Positions 50,240 through 62,610 of a stretch of 64,000 nt of DNA are shown here, piece after piece. The notes beneath the pieces are model-generated. The model was given only the letters and a program-made list of their open reading frames with translations. It did not search any database and was not told where the DNA came from. Position numbers and translations under genes: made by a program. Within the stretch, counting starts at the first letter, position 1. Each line of letters starts with the position of its first letter. The DNA is from Chrysomallon squamiferum (Eukaryota > Mollusca > Gastropoda > Neomphalida > Peltospiridae), in contig CM022679.1 of NCBI GenBank assembly GCA_012295275.1, positions 17,310,342 through 17,374,341 of the forward strand. Reading direction: 5' to 3'.

Positions 50240-51580
50240 TAAATCATTAACAGCTTTTTCTTCTTTATTTTTTCTTTAAAAAATAAAAATAAAACAACAA
50301 CATAATAACCTAATAAACTACTACTACATCAAGAAATAATGATGGTAATGATGATGATAACAGTAAAAAGAACAAGAGCACTACAACAACAACAACAACA
50401 ACGATAATGATGATAATAATAATGATGGCGACAATGAAGATAATCGTTATGTATGTTTGTATGAATATACATGTATGCGTGTTTTTGTGTGTGTGTGTGT
50501 GTCTGTGTGTGTGTGTGTGTGAATATACATAGCTTGTGTCGTGCGAATACTATTTTCTGAGAATGGTCATGTTTAAATTATTAGCTTCTGTACATAGATA
50601 CATACAAGAGATATCAGTGTATTACTTCAAAACGATGCGTAAAGAAATATGCTGTTGAAAGAATATCGCAACAGTAGGTAAGTATTGCAAATGTTGTGAG
50701 ATCATTTGATTTCCACGCTCATCGTTATGCACTATTTTTTTTTTTTTTTTTTTTTTTGTCTTACACTATTAATAAAATATACACAGGTATGGTCTTTCAA
50801 CACTGTATTCATTCATTCAGTCACTATCATTCATCTGTTTATTCATTCTTTCACATATTCATTCATATGACTGCATCATGAGAAGAAGATAAAAAATAAT
50901 GGTATTCATAGCAAATGTCGTCTTTATAAATTCAATATTTCAGTTAACCTCAGATCAAAAAATCTTTTTTCTTTCTTTACATGTTTTCGTTTTTCTTCTT
51001 CTTGTAAACCCGGTTGTTAAAAGAAGACACACTGCAATCAGTTTTGATAGAAAACACTGATGCTGGCTTCATTAAGAAAGAAGCTCATTGCTGTCAGAAA
51101 ATCAAATTATCTCTAACTGATCACCTCACTGGCTTAGATTGAATAACAACCCAGAAAAACCATTTTCACTTTATTCCTCGCTCTTGTAATTATAATGTAG
51201 TAGAAGTTTGTTTTTGTTTTTGTTTTTTGTACGGAAAAACGAAATCCGTCTGTAATTCCGTTCGTACGCAGGTGCCTGTCTACATTTGTAAAAAGAAAGC
51301 AAAATACTAAGGCTATAGAGATGTGGGGGAAAAATATTCTATATAATATTAAAAACTATTATCAGTAAAACTAAGAGATAAAAAAAACTCTAATATATAA
51401 GTTTATGTTCAGAGTCAGATAGATAGACAGATAGACAGAGAGACAGAGAAAATATTTATATAAAGGTTTTCTGAAGCACACGCTGAAACATCAGCGAAAC
51501 ACCGTCAGTAATGATTATTTTAAAACTACAAAATTACTACTGCTACTGTAACAACTATTACTACTAACGATAATGATAAT
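50240..51580. other. Intergenic with simple repeats
   Basis: This holds AAC and ATG/GAT trinucleotide patches (50335-50445), GT repeat at 50479-50520 and poly-T at 50736-50757. The rest is AT-rich unique sequence without a supported gene. Confidence 0.45.
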
Positions 51581-51587
51581 ACTGATG

Positions 51588-51593
51588 ATCATG

Positions 51594-51667
<74 letters not shown>

Positions 51668-51725
51668 AATAAATAAAATTAATTTTAAAAAATAATAAAA
51701 TAAAATAAAAATAAATAAATAAATA
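51588..51725. repeat. AAT then AAAT microsatellite
   Basis: (AAT)n to about 51660 passes into (AAAT)n. The minus-strand ORF is poly-Tyr from the repeat. Confidence 0.95.
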
Positions 51726-52839
51726 ACAAAAACCCACCAGAATCATCACTAATAATAACAACAATATCAATGATGATTATGATCGTGGTGACGGCGATGA
51801 CGATGTTACTAACAACATGAGTAGCTACATCATTAAGTCTTTATATTATGACTTTTTTAACAATGGAATAATTACGCTTTTCTTTTGAGCGTTCGTAATG
51901 TAATGGTTTAATAACGTGTTAATAAGCGAACGATTATCGATATTAAAGCCAAATTAACTGTCATTTCTGAATACACATAATTACACATGAAAACGTTTCA
52001 CGGCAGTTAAATTAGATATTATCTATTTGGAAGATAATCAGTCTTTGTATCCTGTTTTGTAATTAATATAAACCTTTGAGATACGAAGAAACAGCTTAAA
52101 TACATATTGTTTATCCGAAAGTTCTGTGCTAATAATAAAGTATGATATCTTAAGATTATTAATGAATTCATTTTATTTGATATTTTGTAATCTTTATCTT
52201 TCTCTGTTTCGTTCTTCTTATTATATTTGTTAATTTTTTTCAAACATTTCGTATTCGTTATTAAACTTTCATATTTTACACTGCCCATTCCATCTAAGAA
52301 AAAAGATGATAAAAAATTATTTAAAATAGAATGTATATTATAATATGCAAGACACAACACGGTGTGGAGATTAAATTAATTAAAAAGTATCTATGATGTA
52401 GTTAGGTTTAGAGATTCCTGTATACTGTTATCTCATTAATTATTTACTGTTAATCTATTTTCGTGTTCCATCCATCAAAGTATCGACTTGTCAACATTAA
52501 CACGCGATAAGGACTTCTGGAGTTTGCCTGAACTCAGGGAAAGAAGTTATCGAATGTGCATTTTTTGTGTTATGTCTACAAACAAGGCTATAATCATTAT
52601 TGGTAAAGTAGAAAATGTTTTAAACCTGGAGAAATACACGCTAGGTTATAGACAGTACTTAAAACTATAAACCTGGAAAAGAGTGTACAAAGGTGAAATA
52701 AATTGTTCATGACACCCTATGTTTATTTTGTTTTATTTTTTTCTCTCCTTTTCTTCTTTTTCATTTTTGCTTCCACATACAGATCAGATTATGCTTTAAT
52801 GTTTTATTTACTGTTCTGACTTGAATTAGTTCCAAGTGA

Positions 52840-53090
52840 TTTACAAGGACTTGATCAAAGAGAGATGCGGTGAAGATTTAAGTGAAATCTCGGAACAATG
52901 GTGATTAATTAGGCCGTGCCATCACACGAACAGCGACCCTGACGAAGTTACAAATGTCATTACCTCATTCGATAACGACTCGTTGTCATGAAACTTCCCT
53001 AATCAGATTAAAAAAGGAACGTTCCAGAAATAATATTAATGTGAGGTAGTGCAAAAATATGCAGGTACCGAAACTTTTATCCGGCAAGCA
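52840..53090. other. Complex block with adjacent Sox- and homeodomain-like words
   Basis: GGAACAATGGTGATTAATTA places a Sox-like ACAATGG word next to a TAATTA homeodomain word, followed by GC-rich unique sequence with several CpG. There is no coding support. One of the better candidate enhancers by motif content, but motif presence alone is weak evidence. Confidence 0.3.
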
Positions 53091-53099
53091 AACAATAAA

Positions 53100-54465
53100 A
53101 AATAAAAAATAAAGCTGTATTTAATAGATTCAAATTAATACAGCAGTGTCTGTTTGATCTTTATTAATTCACATAAAATACCTAAAACCCTTGCATGAAA
53201 TACACTTTTTCTTAGCAAGCTGCGTAACTGCTAGTCTTTTAGACATTATAGTAAATGAAAATGAAAGTAAACTGAAACATACAATAATTTACTGAGAGAG
53301 AATCACCTGAAATGGATCACAGAAATTAAAACAAACTACTTCACCTATGAGTACTACTAAGAACTGCTAAATCTCAAATAAATCAAACTGACTGCATTAT
53401 GCTGCAGTACTGAATGCCATCATAAAAATACAATTTACTATATATTAATATTATTTAATAAATATTTTCGAATCTCCCTTATAAAACGGTCCGACTATGT
53501 TGAGTTATTTTTTCGATGATGTTTAAATTATGTCATTCATTTTAATTGTTTCTAGACATTTAAAAAAATTATCTAGAGACATTCCTCAACATTTTACATT
53601 CTATAAAAATTCTTAGTAATACTCGGGCAGTTTTAGGCCTAAGAATCCTAGGGAGTTTATATCCGTCGTTGGAGATGTCTTGAATACAAGAAGCTGTCCT
53701 TCTGTAGACCTATAACAGAGGTTTCAGAAGAAGCCATAAAATTAAATTATGTTATATTTCAATGAGTATATCTTGGTCCTCTCTATTCATTTTTGGAACC
53801 GTCCCTTAGGAGATTATGCAAGAATATTGACTTACTGAAATTAAAGCTCTCGCGATGTCTGATTCTGGAGATCATCAAATGTATGCTGTTAATTAATTAA
53901 TTAATTGATCGATTTTTATTTTATTTAAAACAGATCACTATTTTAATTTATACCTTTCACTTTATTATTGCTTTCAGTTTATTTTCGTGTTTTGTTTATT
54001 GTCGTAATATTAGACCCGGCTTAGTTATGTATCTCATTATTCAGTTTTCTGCTTAGTTTCGTATGTTAATTGTGTCTCATTTTAGTATTTAATTTTCTTA
54101 CATTAGTTTTTATCGTTTAATTAATATAAATATTATTTTGCATTGTCCAGTGTTGTGATTCATGGTTTAATAGCTTAATAAATCAATAACAGCATAAAAA
54201 GAACTAATATTAATACCTTGACTCCAGAGATTAATATTAGTAGAATACCTAGTTCAAACCTAAATGATGGGAACGTCCATTGTCAAACTACAGTACACAC
54301 GGTTCCGTATGTTAACTCCGAGTTTCTCTAGAAACAGAATCAAAGGGTTTAAAATTCAGTCTGATGATGCTTTTTGCGCAATTCATTATTTGTAGCTAAA
54401 TCTCAGGGACGCTTTCTAAAGAAACTAGATAACTCAGACTACTGAACAGGACTGGTGTGTTTTAC
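53100..54465. other. Intergenic, AT-rich
   Basis: AT-rich unique DNA with a TTAA run at 53889-53906. I see no gene, RNA or mobile element. Confidence 0.45.
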
Positions 54466-54467
54466 AC

Positions 54468-54468
<1 letters not shown>

Positions 54469-54564
<96 letters not shown>

Positions 54565-54566
54565 CA
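54469..54566. repeat. ATA microsatellite that inverts into TAT: long perfect palindrome
   Basis: (ATA)n runs from about 54469 and switches at about 54527 to (TTA)n, its reverse complement. About 45 bp on one side can pair with the other with almost no loop. Confidence 0.9.
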
Positions 54567-54993
54567 TCATCAGCTCTAATTTTAGTAATGAGTAACTAAA
54601 TAAGGTATTCGTTGTCAGTAAAATTAATCTACAAACATACTGTCATTTCAGTGATATAACGAACACGCTACTGACATTTATAAACACCAGAACAGGAACT
54701 TTATGAACGACAAAATCGTGAAAACACTTTAAATGAAAGAAACAGATTGAAAGGAAACACAGACGCCTACATTAAAAGCATAAATATTTAATATTATAAT
54801 ATATTATTATATCTGAGTTTCTCAATAAGCTGTAATGCTTTTCATCGGCGTTATATAAAACAAGAATTTTAAATGTCAACCAGTTTTATTTTATCAATAA
54901 TAAACTGTAAAAAAAGTAATCCACAGACATCAGACAGAACAAGAAAGATAACTGTTCTCAGCAAATAGTTTTGAGTTATGTCCCTTCGATAGA

Positions 54994-54995
<2 letters not shown>

Positions 54996-55042
<47 letters not shown>

Positions 55043-55103
55043 GTAGTAGTAGTAGTAGTAGTAGTAGTAAAGTAGTAGTAGTAGTAGTAGTAGTAGTAAC
55101 AAT
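54996..55103. repeat. AAT then TAG trinucleotide array
   Basis: (AAT)n passes into (TAG)n at about 55042, with one interruption. Read on the minus strand it gives poly-Tyr then poly-Leu pseudo-ORFs. Confidence 0.95.
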
Positions 55104-55739
55104 AATAAGGTATTAGTTATAAGTAGCTACATGTAATTTATAAATTTTAGATAAAAAAAAAAATAAAAAAGTAAAATGTTCGTATAACCATTATTTAAAT
55201 ATTAACAACAACAACAAAATCTCGTTATTTTGAGCGGTTGCAAAGTTAGTATTACTGTTTCGAAATACATACATGAAACATTAAAAAAAAAAAAAAAAAA
55301 AAAAAAACGAACAACAAACAAACACATTAAATATAAGTAATTATTATAAAAAAAAATTTATTAAAGGAAACATATACATATGATACTGGCGAATATATAC
55401 GTTTTAGGATATCGTTTTAGAAAAACAAAAATGGAGAAATAGCAAACATTATTATTACAAATGTTACAAGGAAAAATGATTTGTATCTGGCAGTATAACA
55501 TAGCAGATGTTTCGTTCTGAACGAATCCATTATAAATTATAAGTGAATGTGTGACAGCTTTAATATTATATTTGTCGAAAATCCAAAGCAGCAGAAGGGG
55601 AAGTAATATTTATATCTTTAAAGAAACAAAGAAAAAAGATGGAACCGAGAAACAAACTCGTTTTCTGAAATAAATAATCGTAAAATACAACTAAAATTAA
55701 TCGTTCATTCTTATTCGACAATTTTGTTCAACAAGGGAA

Positions 55740-56340
55740 TCGTTTTTTTCGGCAGTCAATTGCCTGTTTTTGTTGGTGGTTTTTTTTTCGCCTTTAAACA
55801 CTCCAGGGATTCGATTAAGATCGGCTCAGTTTGCCAGTCGCGAACATCACGCAGGATTAATCTTGTGTCAATTGGGAGTAATTTCCCTTGAATTCATATT
55901 TCATGTCTGGCGCAATTTCTAAATGTCGTGTGGACTTTGTCTCAGAGGGCGTTTGCTCGGAGACAAATCCAGATGAAACTATTAGGGAAGTTAATGGGTG
56001 TACATCTATTTTTATTCCTAAAATATTAGAACTTGTCTGACGCCAGAAAAGATAAAAGTTTATAAACAAATATAGGATGCGATCAGTAGGGATTAGGAAA
56101 ATGGTAATGGAAGAAAGAGTTTCCTGCTGCTAGCGGGATTGGATTATCTAGTCAGACAATAATTTGAAAGTGTCTGCGAGATGTTAACTTTGTCAGGAAA
56201 CTGAAACAAGATTTATAATTTTTCTGGCACGTTATTAAGCACCGGCTAACTTTTGCGGTTTTTAAGTCTGATAATTTCGGTTTATATTGTTGGTACCAAA
56301 GCAAGTAGCCCATGTAAAAGAAATGTAGGCGGATGGAAAG
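55740..56340. other. Largest complex CpG-containing block (candidate regulatory element)
   Basis: About 600 bases of non-repetitive, balanced-composition DNA contain bicoid/Otx-like words (GGATTAATC, GGGATTAGG, GGGATTGGATTA), a GATA word next to a forkhead-like TTTATAAACAAATA, and CpG. The minus-strand ORFs at 55857-56069 and 56152-56355 have no recognisable domains or splice context. The length and motif density make this the strongest enhancer candidate in the right half, still by sequence texture only. Confidence 0.35.
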
Positions 56341-56349
56341 TATTAATAT

Positions 56350-56720
56350 CATCACAAATAATGAAAATAAAGTTTAATGAAAATAAAATTTGATCAATAT
56401 CCTATGATCTATGTTAACAGTTTCTTTGTTACTATTATTATTATTATTTTATCATTTTATATTTCTTCACCAGCACTTCCTCACTTGAATGAAAACACTA
56501 AGATTTACATAGTCGTATCCCGTTTAAAGAAATCCTTTTGTGATAATTGATCCAACTCAACTTAATGTTCAGTAACATTTCGTTTTAAATGAATTTTATC
56601 CAAGTACTCAAATAACATTTTATTCTTCTGAAAAAAAAAAAAAAACAGAAAAAATAAAAGAAAAAGAAAAAGAAAAAACAACAATAAAAAGCTACAGTCC
56701 CCCCACATTCGTACACACTC

Positions 56721-56757
<37 letters not shown>

Positions 56758-57300
56758 GCCTCAAAAAACGATTTATTATTTTATTGTTAATTTCACGTAA
56801 AACTTAGGCACGACTTTCTTTGTTTTCCCGCCATTCTGCTGCTTATCAGCTGCGATCTTTGCAATGCAATATGGCGATATAAAATGCATTGATACGGGTT
56901 GCAACGAATAGTTAGCTCCAGAACCACTAGTTTTAAAAACGTTAGGCTGAAAGAATGGCAGGAAGTAATTCATGTTAAAACCTTTTAATGTCTGACAGTT
57001 ATAAACATGTGTGCATTATGCTACCATTATAATCACAATTATGTATCATGCTTGGATGGTTTTAGTAGTCGAATATTTTTGCGTTTAATGTTAGGGGGAT
57101 ACAGTGCACATAATGTCGTATGTATTTCGGAGAGCACTAATTATGTACCCAGTTTCAACTTCTTTATTTTCTTTAATTTACATTGACATAATGCAAGTAA
57201 ATATTTTAAATATCTATACTCGTACGTATACCTAATAATCACGACAATAATTATATGGAAGCGAGAAATGATGAATTTTTCTAATTATTCTACAGTCCTC
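56350..57300. other. Intergenic, poly-A tracts
   Basis: A-rich tracts lie at 56631-56645 and 56726-56754, a CG-containing unique stretch at 56756-56960, then AT-rich sequence. No supported gene. Confidence 0.4.
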
Positions 57301-57342
57301 CATTATTTGGTCTTATTGTTGTTCAATATCTATCTATCTATC

Positions 57343-57378
<36 letters not shown>

Positions 57379-57516
57379 TGCACACGCACATATACACATG
57401 CACACGCATACACACATCTAAAAAATTATCCACCCAAATTTAATTATATAAAATATAAACAAAGGAAAAGCCATACCAAAATCGGTCTCTTTGTTTTTGT
57501 CTGTCTATATACGGCT

Positions 57517-57674
57517 CCCTGTCTCTGTCTCTGCACCTGCATTTCTTTCTCTGACGTACACAGACATACAAATATACGTTAGTTATATATATATGTGTGT
57601 ATATGTATAGACATTTCAGAATACATACACAGATATACTCTTTTTAATATTTAGAGCCATAATATAATTATATT

Positions 57675-57723
<49 letters not shown>

Positions 57724-57795
57724 CTAACGTGTATGTGTATTTGCATGTCTGTGTACGTCAGAGAAAGAAATGCAGGTGCAGAGACAGAGACAGGG
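57517..57795. repeat. Large inverted repeat (about 70-75-bp arms) around a TA microsatellite
   Basis: The left arm (57517-57585) reads CCCTGTCTCTGTCTCTGCAC and continues through TTTCTCTGACGTACACAGAC. The right arm (57721-57795) is its reverse complement, with about two substitutions and one six-base gap. The spacer holds a (TA)n run of about 45 bp (57678-57722). Confidence 0.9.
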
Positions 57796-57945
57796 ATATT
57801 TGTATGTATGTATGCATTTATTATTATTATTATTATTATATTCGATTTCATATTTAGACTTAGATCCTATTCTCGGGTATTTTCTTATATTCTAAAATCC
57901 GAGATACTTCCGGTCCAAAGAATTTCGATTAAGGAATTCTCAGCT

Positions 57946-57946
<1 letters not shown>

Positions 57947-58007
<61 letters not shown>

Positions 58008-58018
58008 TGATGATGATA
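57947..58018. repeat. AAT microsatellite with GAT tail
   Basis: An (AAT)n run ending in (GAT)4. It produces poly-Asn and poly-Leu pseudo-ORFs. Confidence 0.95.
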
Positions 58019-58239
58019 AAATAAAAGAAAAATTACTGATGGTACTGGAGGTCACTGCTGGGAGTCTGTCTGTCTCTCTGTATAGTGTTTGTATATATTT
58101 TCTGTCAGAATGAAATGAAAGTGTTTGTTTTGACATCAACATCATCTTCGAAAGCACGTTATTATTTCTCAAAACAAAACATCACTAATTAAACATTCTT
58201 TCCGTCTTTTCCAACTATCAGTATTATATGCCTGCAATA

Positions 58240-58720
58240 CACTTTGATTAAAGAACGCGTTGGAATACATCCAGAAACTTGCATGTTTGGGTTTGCGCGC
58301 CAAAAAAAAAAAAAAAAAAAAAAAAAAAGGAGCCAAATCGGTGCAACGTTCAGTTTGTTAAAGTGTCAAAAGAATGTCTGTTTCCGTCTGACTGCGGTCG
58401 TCCGGGAGTTCTCTCTCGTCTCGTGCTTCTCGTTAAGTCTGTGACTGATGACTGCGCACATCAAAAAACACCACTAAATTCGATATCAGCATAAACCAAG
58501 ATCATATTAGACAAAAAAAAAAAAAAAAAACAATTAAAATAGAATAAATAAATAAATAAATAAATAAAAAAAAATATGAAAAAAAAAAAAAAAAAAAATT
58601 AATAAATAGATAAAAAAATAAAAATAAAAAAGTACAAACAAATCAACCAAAAAACAAAAAAGAATGAAAAACAAAAAGTAAAAAAAAAAAAAAAAAACAA
58701 CAATAAATAAATAAATAAAA
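58240..58720. other. GC-rich patch split by poly-A, then A-rich low-complexity DNA
   Basis: A CpG-rich unique sequence (58250-58302 and 58328-58500) is interrupted by a 25-base A run. From 58510 to 58720 the strand is almost pure A with T/C interruptions (A-tracts, AAAT repeats). An A run inside otherwise complex DNA may mark an old retro-insertion, but no target duplication is seen. Confidence 0.35.
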
Positions 58721-58789
58721 TGTGTTGTATAATATGGCTATAACAATAAAAACAATAATACATTTTATTTTTTTAAAAATCACCATTCA

Positions 58790-59060
58790 TTCTCGGCTGC
58801 TAAGAAATTTCATAAAAGAAGTGAAGGAAGCAGTCTATGTCATGATCTCTAGGTGCACGCGCTCAGTAAGAAAATTGCACGCGGTGTTTGCAGGATGCAA
58901 CTGTCTTCAATGATTTATTTGACGTGTAAGTTTGACAGAACAATCACGCGTGTGCAGTCAGCGCCACAAGGGTTAATTGGTTTTGTAGATCCAAACCTCT
59001 GGGCTTATCAGTGATGTGTCTTTCGTCTTTCCGTCTCAAGTGAAAATGAAAAATGGCATT
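58790..59060. other. Complex CpG-containing block
   Basis: Unique balanced-composition sequence with CACGCG, GGGTTAATTGG and CTTATCAG words. No coding support; candidate regulatory DNA. Confidence 0.25.
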
Positions 59061-59149
59061 AAGAATTTTTGTTAAGCTTTTCATTTTTTTCCACGACGTA
59101 TTTCCGTTATTTTTTGGCATGGAGGAATAATAGAAAATTTTATTTATTT

Positions 59150-59657
59150 ATTTTTTATTTTTATTTTTTCTCAGACAAAGTGACAGATTGACAGATGTCT
59201 TGTTAAAAGCTATTCTTAACAGTAAAATACAAATACTATTATAATCTACATTTCATTCGCTCACATACGCACACACATGCAAGCACACAAACAAGCACAC
59301 ATGCAAGCACACAAACACATACATACACCACAAACACTATTTTATTACCATCATTCTGAACAGAATTTTGTATCACTTTTATTAATTAATATTATTATTA
59401 TCGTTAGCTGAAATGATATTCATCGTTGTCGTCAAATCATTGTTTTAAATCAATGTTGTCGTTGTGCTATTCCCCGTTCAAGCCAATCCTCTGAACCGGT
59501 ATATCAATCTACAAAATAGTACTTATAAAAAAGACATTGTTGCAAAATGATTGACAGAAAAAAGTAATAGCTCCTGTAATATTATTATCATAAAACAACA
59601 ACAACAACAACAACAGCAATTATAATAATAATAATAATAAAAATCATAGAAGCAAAA

Positions 59658-59689
<32 letters not shown>

Positions 59690-60120
59690 GATCCTTAAAT
59701 AAAATTTCATTCATCATTAACAACAGGAGTTGTTGTTTGTAGATTTTGTTTAATGCATTTGAATTCCAAAAACAAATTCTTTAAGTATTATTTGCTTTTA
59801 GAAAATCTTTTTGGCAAATGTTGACGTTTACAGTAACTTTTACAGCCAGATTACCTCCTTCAAATCATCATCACAACTCTGCTGTAAAATAACAATTAAT
59901 GTTAATTCCTGTTCTCTTCATTATATGTTTTTAATATGTTGCTAAGAAACCCACACCTATTAAAACCTCTATTGCATGAATTCTTATTTATCAAGACAAT
60001 GGGCAACAAAATATATACAATTTCCAATCAGCTAATTCCTATGTTTCTCAATCTCTTTTCTCTGATCATTTCTACAATAGTGCCTCCAGCAACAAGTCTG
60101 TCAGTCACATTGTTTCAGAA
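59150..60120. other. Intergenic with simple repeats
   Basis: CA-type interrupted repeat at 59262-59330, CAA repeats at 59596-59614, and AAT/AAAT repeats at 59623-59690. No supported gene; the ORF at 59936-60133 lacks recognisable content. Confidence 0.4.
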
Positions 60121-60129
60121 TGAACTGAA

Positions 60130-60450
60130 CTAATTCTACTGAGCATACAATCGAGGCTAAAGCAAACCTATAAATCAGATGACTAAAGCCTCGATTACGG
60201 AGGCACCAATAGAGAGACTAATTAGCTCTGTTTTTACAGATCCAGCCTGTCCACGTTTACTTTCGTAGAGGTTGATCGTAACGTCTTAATGTATCACGGA
60301 ATAGCCCCTTGATGCTTTGAGCAGCAGGTGGCGCTCGGAACGGTCAGGGGAGATTAATCTGTCTCAGAAAATGATAGATTTTATATGTCTAAATGGATCT
60401 GCCTGCTGCTGTTAACAGCAGATGTTAACTTGAATAAATCCACTTTAGAA
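60130..60450. other. Complex CpG-containing block with an imperfect hairpin
   Basis: An inverted pair AATCGAGGCT (about 60149) / AGCCTCGATT (about 60187) with about 28 bases between could form a stem-loop extended by two further pairs after a mismatch. Downstream are GGGAGATTAATCTG (bicoid-like) and GTTAACAGCAGATGTTAAC. Candidate regulatory DNA; no coding support. Confidence 0.3.
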
Positions 60451-60879
60451 TAATTGTTAGAATTGGATACTTTCAGAAATACTTCGTATTTCTTTTTTTC
60501 TCGGGGTTTGATTGGGCCGACCACACCAATGACAATCAACTACATGTTGTTAAGTTTACTGTTATATTTTACTATCAGTAAATATTAACAGCCTAAAAAC
60601 AAATGCAATGATAAACTAGCAATAATAAAAAAATATATATATACTGAAACCTTTTTTTATGTTTCATCACAACTTATACAATTAAATTTTGAAAAAGGAT
60701 AAAAAAAAAATAAAAAAAAAAACATTCTAGAGAAAGAAAGATGGGAAAGTAATAAACAGAAAGATAACTAATCGATTTTTTCTTTCCCTTTTTACTTTTT
60801 GTTTAGTCTGTTTTTTATGGCTCATTTTGTTTTTTAAACGCTTCCTCTTTAACACATACACACATATAAATGAACTATC

Positions 60880-61060
60880 CCTGACATGCGGCACAATTGC
60901 TGTGCAGTGAGATACGAAGATAACAAATGTCGGGCTATGACAGATAAAAAGGTAAACTGATCTTTCTTGTTTGCTTGCTAACAGTTGCTACCGCTCACTC
61001 ACTCGCTAACTCGCCTCTTTAAACTGAGCGCGGCCTGCGATGTGTTGAAATAACAAGCGT
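60880..61060. other. Short complex CpG-containing block
   Basis: Balanced unique sequence ending in a GC-rich stretch near 61025-61045. No gene. Confidence 0.2.
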
Positions 61061-61975
61061 ACTCGGATTGTTGGTATATTTTGTAAATATAAGTATGTTG
61101 TATGATTTTTCTGATAATTTTTAAATTTCCTTTCAGTTTTTGTCTTAGACTAGAAATTTCTGTGCTTATTAAAAATTATCTTTCTCTCACACAAAAACAC
61201 ATATATGCGAAAAAGTGAATGACTTTGTAACCTGTGTGTTTGCCTGTCTGTGTATCTACATTTACGTACGTATGTGTTTGTATGTATATATGTATACAGG
61301 AATGCATGCATGTGTATTTGTATATGAGTCTACTTGCGAGAGTGTGTGTGTGTGTATGAAAACGCATGGATGTATGTATGTAGATAAATAGATAGGTAAT
61401 TTTTTGAATCGGTACGTATGAAAAGTTGTATTCATGTATTTATCTCTTCGTTCTTAAACAGAAACGTTTAAATTATTAAGAAAAAAACTAGGCAGAAACA
61501 ATAAAGAAAGAAGAACGTTAAAAAGAAAGAAATGAAATTTGAGCTAAATGTTGGCAAGGAAATCTGAAATGTCGTGCATTTTGCACTGTTTTGAAACATA
61601 TGTATAATTCGTTTACACTAGAACCCATTAAAATATCAACAAGCTTGTTTTTCAGGTCATGTATAATCAGCATCAAGTAGTTTACAATAATAAGAAAAAC
61701 AAACACTGCTCCTTTAAGAGTTAACACAAAATCAGCGAAATCCTCGCAGTAAAACAAACAGATTCTGTGGCGGAATGCCTCAAAACATTTTGTAAGAGGA
61801 AACGGATAAGACGCTGTGTTGACAAGTAGTGGTTTATTTTAAGAAATTCTAGCTTCTAAAAACTCTCCTCCTTTGCCGGCGGTAACACGTCGACTGAGTG
61901 TAACAGTGAAGAAAGTAAACACCTGTGTGACGGGCTGTTGTTGTTTACCACGTTGTTCAAACCATACCCACACTA

Positions 61976-62120
61976 AATATATATATATATATGTATGTAA
62001 TGATATATATGTATGTATGTATGAATGTATGTATGTATGTATATGTGTGTGTGCGTGCGTGTGCGTGTGCGCATGTATGTGTGTGTGCGTGTGTGTGTGT
62101 GTGTGAGTGCGTGTGCTTCG
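61976..62120. repeat. Compound TATG/GTGC microsatellite
   Basis: (TA)n then TATG tetranucleotides then GT/GC dinucleotides. Overlapping ORFs on both strands translate the repeat. Confidence 0.9.
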
Positions 62121-62279
62121 AATTTTACTATGGAATAGTGTCACAAAATTTAGATCTGCCCGGCAGTAATATAGGTTACAGAGTTACTGAGTCCGGTCTT
62201 TCCTCCTCATTTTACTCCTTTCTCTTTCTTCCTCTGTAATGTGTGTTTGCGTTTTTATGTGGATACTAGTTAACATTTT

Positions 62280-62610
62280 GACACAGCACAATTACTTTAA
62301 CTATCCGAGTCTGGCTTCCCAGGAATGGTTTCTGTAACATAATTCAGACATCCGGATTATACGGAAACACCCGACAACATGATTGATGACGTCGTTAGTG
62401 GACATCGGTTGACTTTATTCGGAATGTGCAGACGTAATTATAATTATCTCCCTTCTGAAGGGCTTTTTATCTCTGAAGGTGAACTTAATTTGTCATCTAT
62501 AAGATAACGTTAATGAACTAGACTGAAAGTAGACGAAGCTATTTGAAAACTGGGTGTTTTGGACATTATAAGTATACAGTATCTCTGCAAATTTATAAAC
62601 CAAAGTTTTA
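62280..62610. other. Complex CpG-containing block
   Basis: Unique balanced sequence with ATGATTGATGACGTCG (homeodomain- and CRE-like words) and TAATTATAATTATC. No coding support; candidate regulatory DNA. Confidence 0.27.

Noticed and set aside
57268-58113. ORFs of 66-126 codons around the hairpin
   Set aside because: They translate CA, TA and AAT repeats and the two arms of the inverted repeat.
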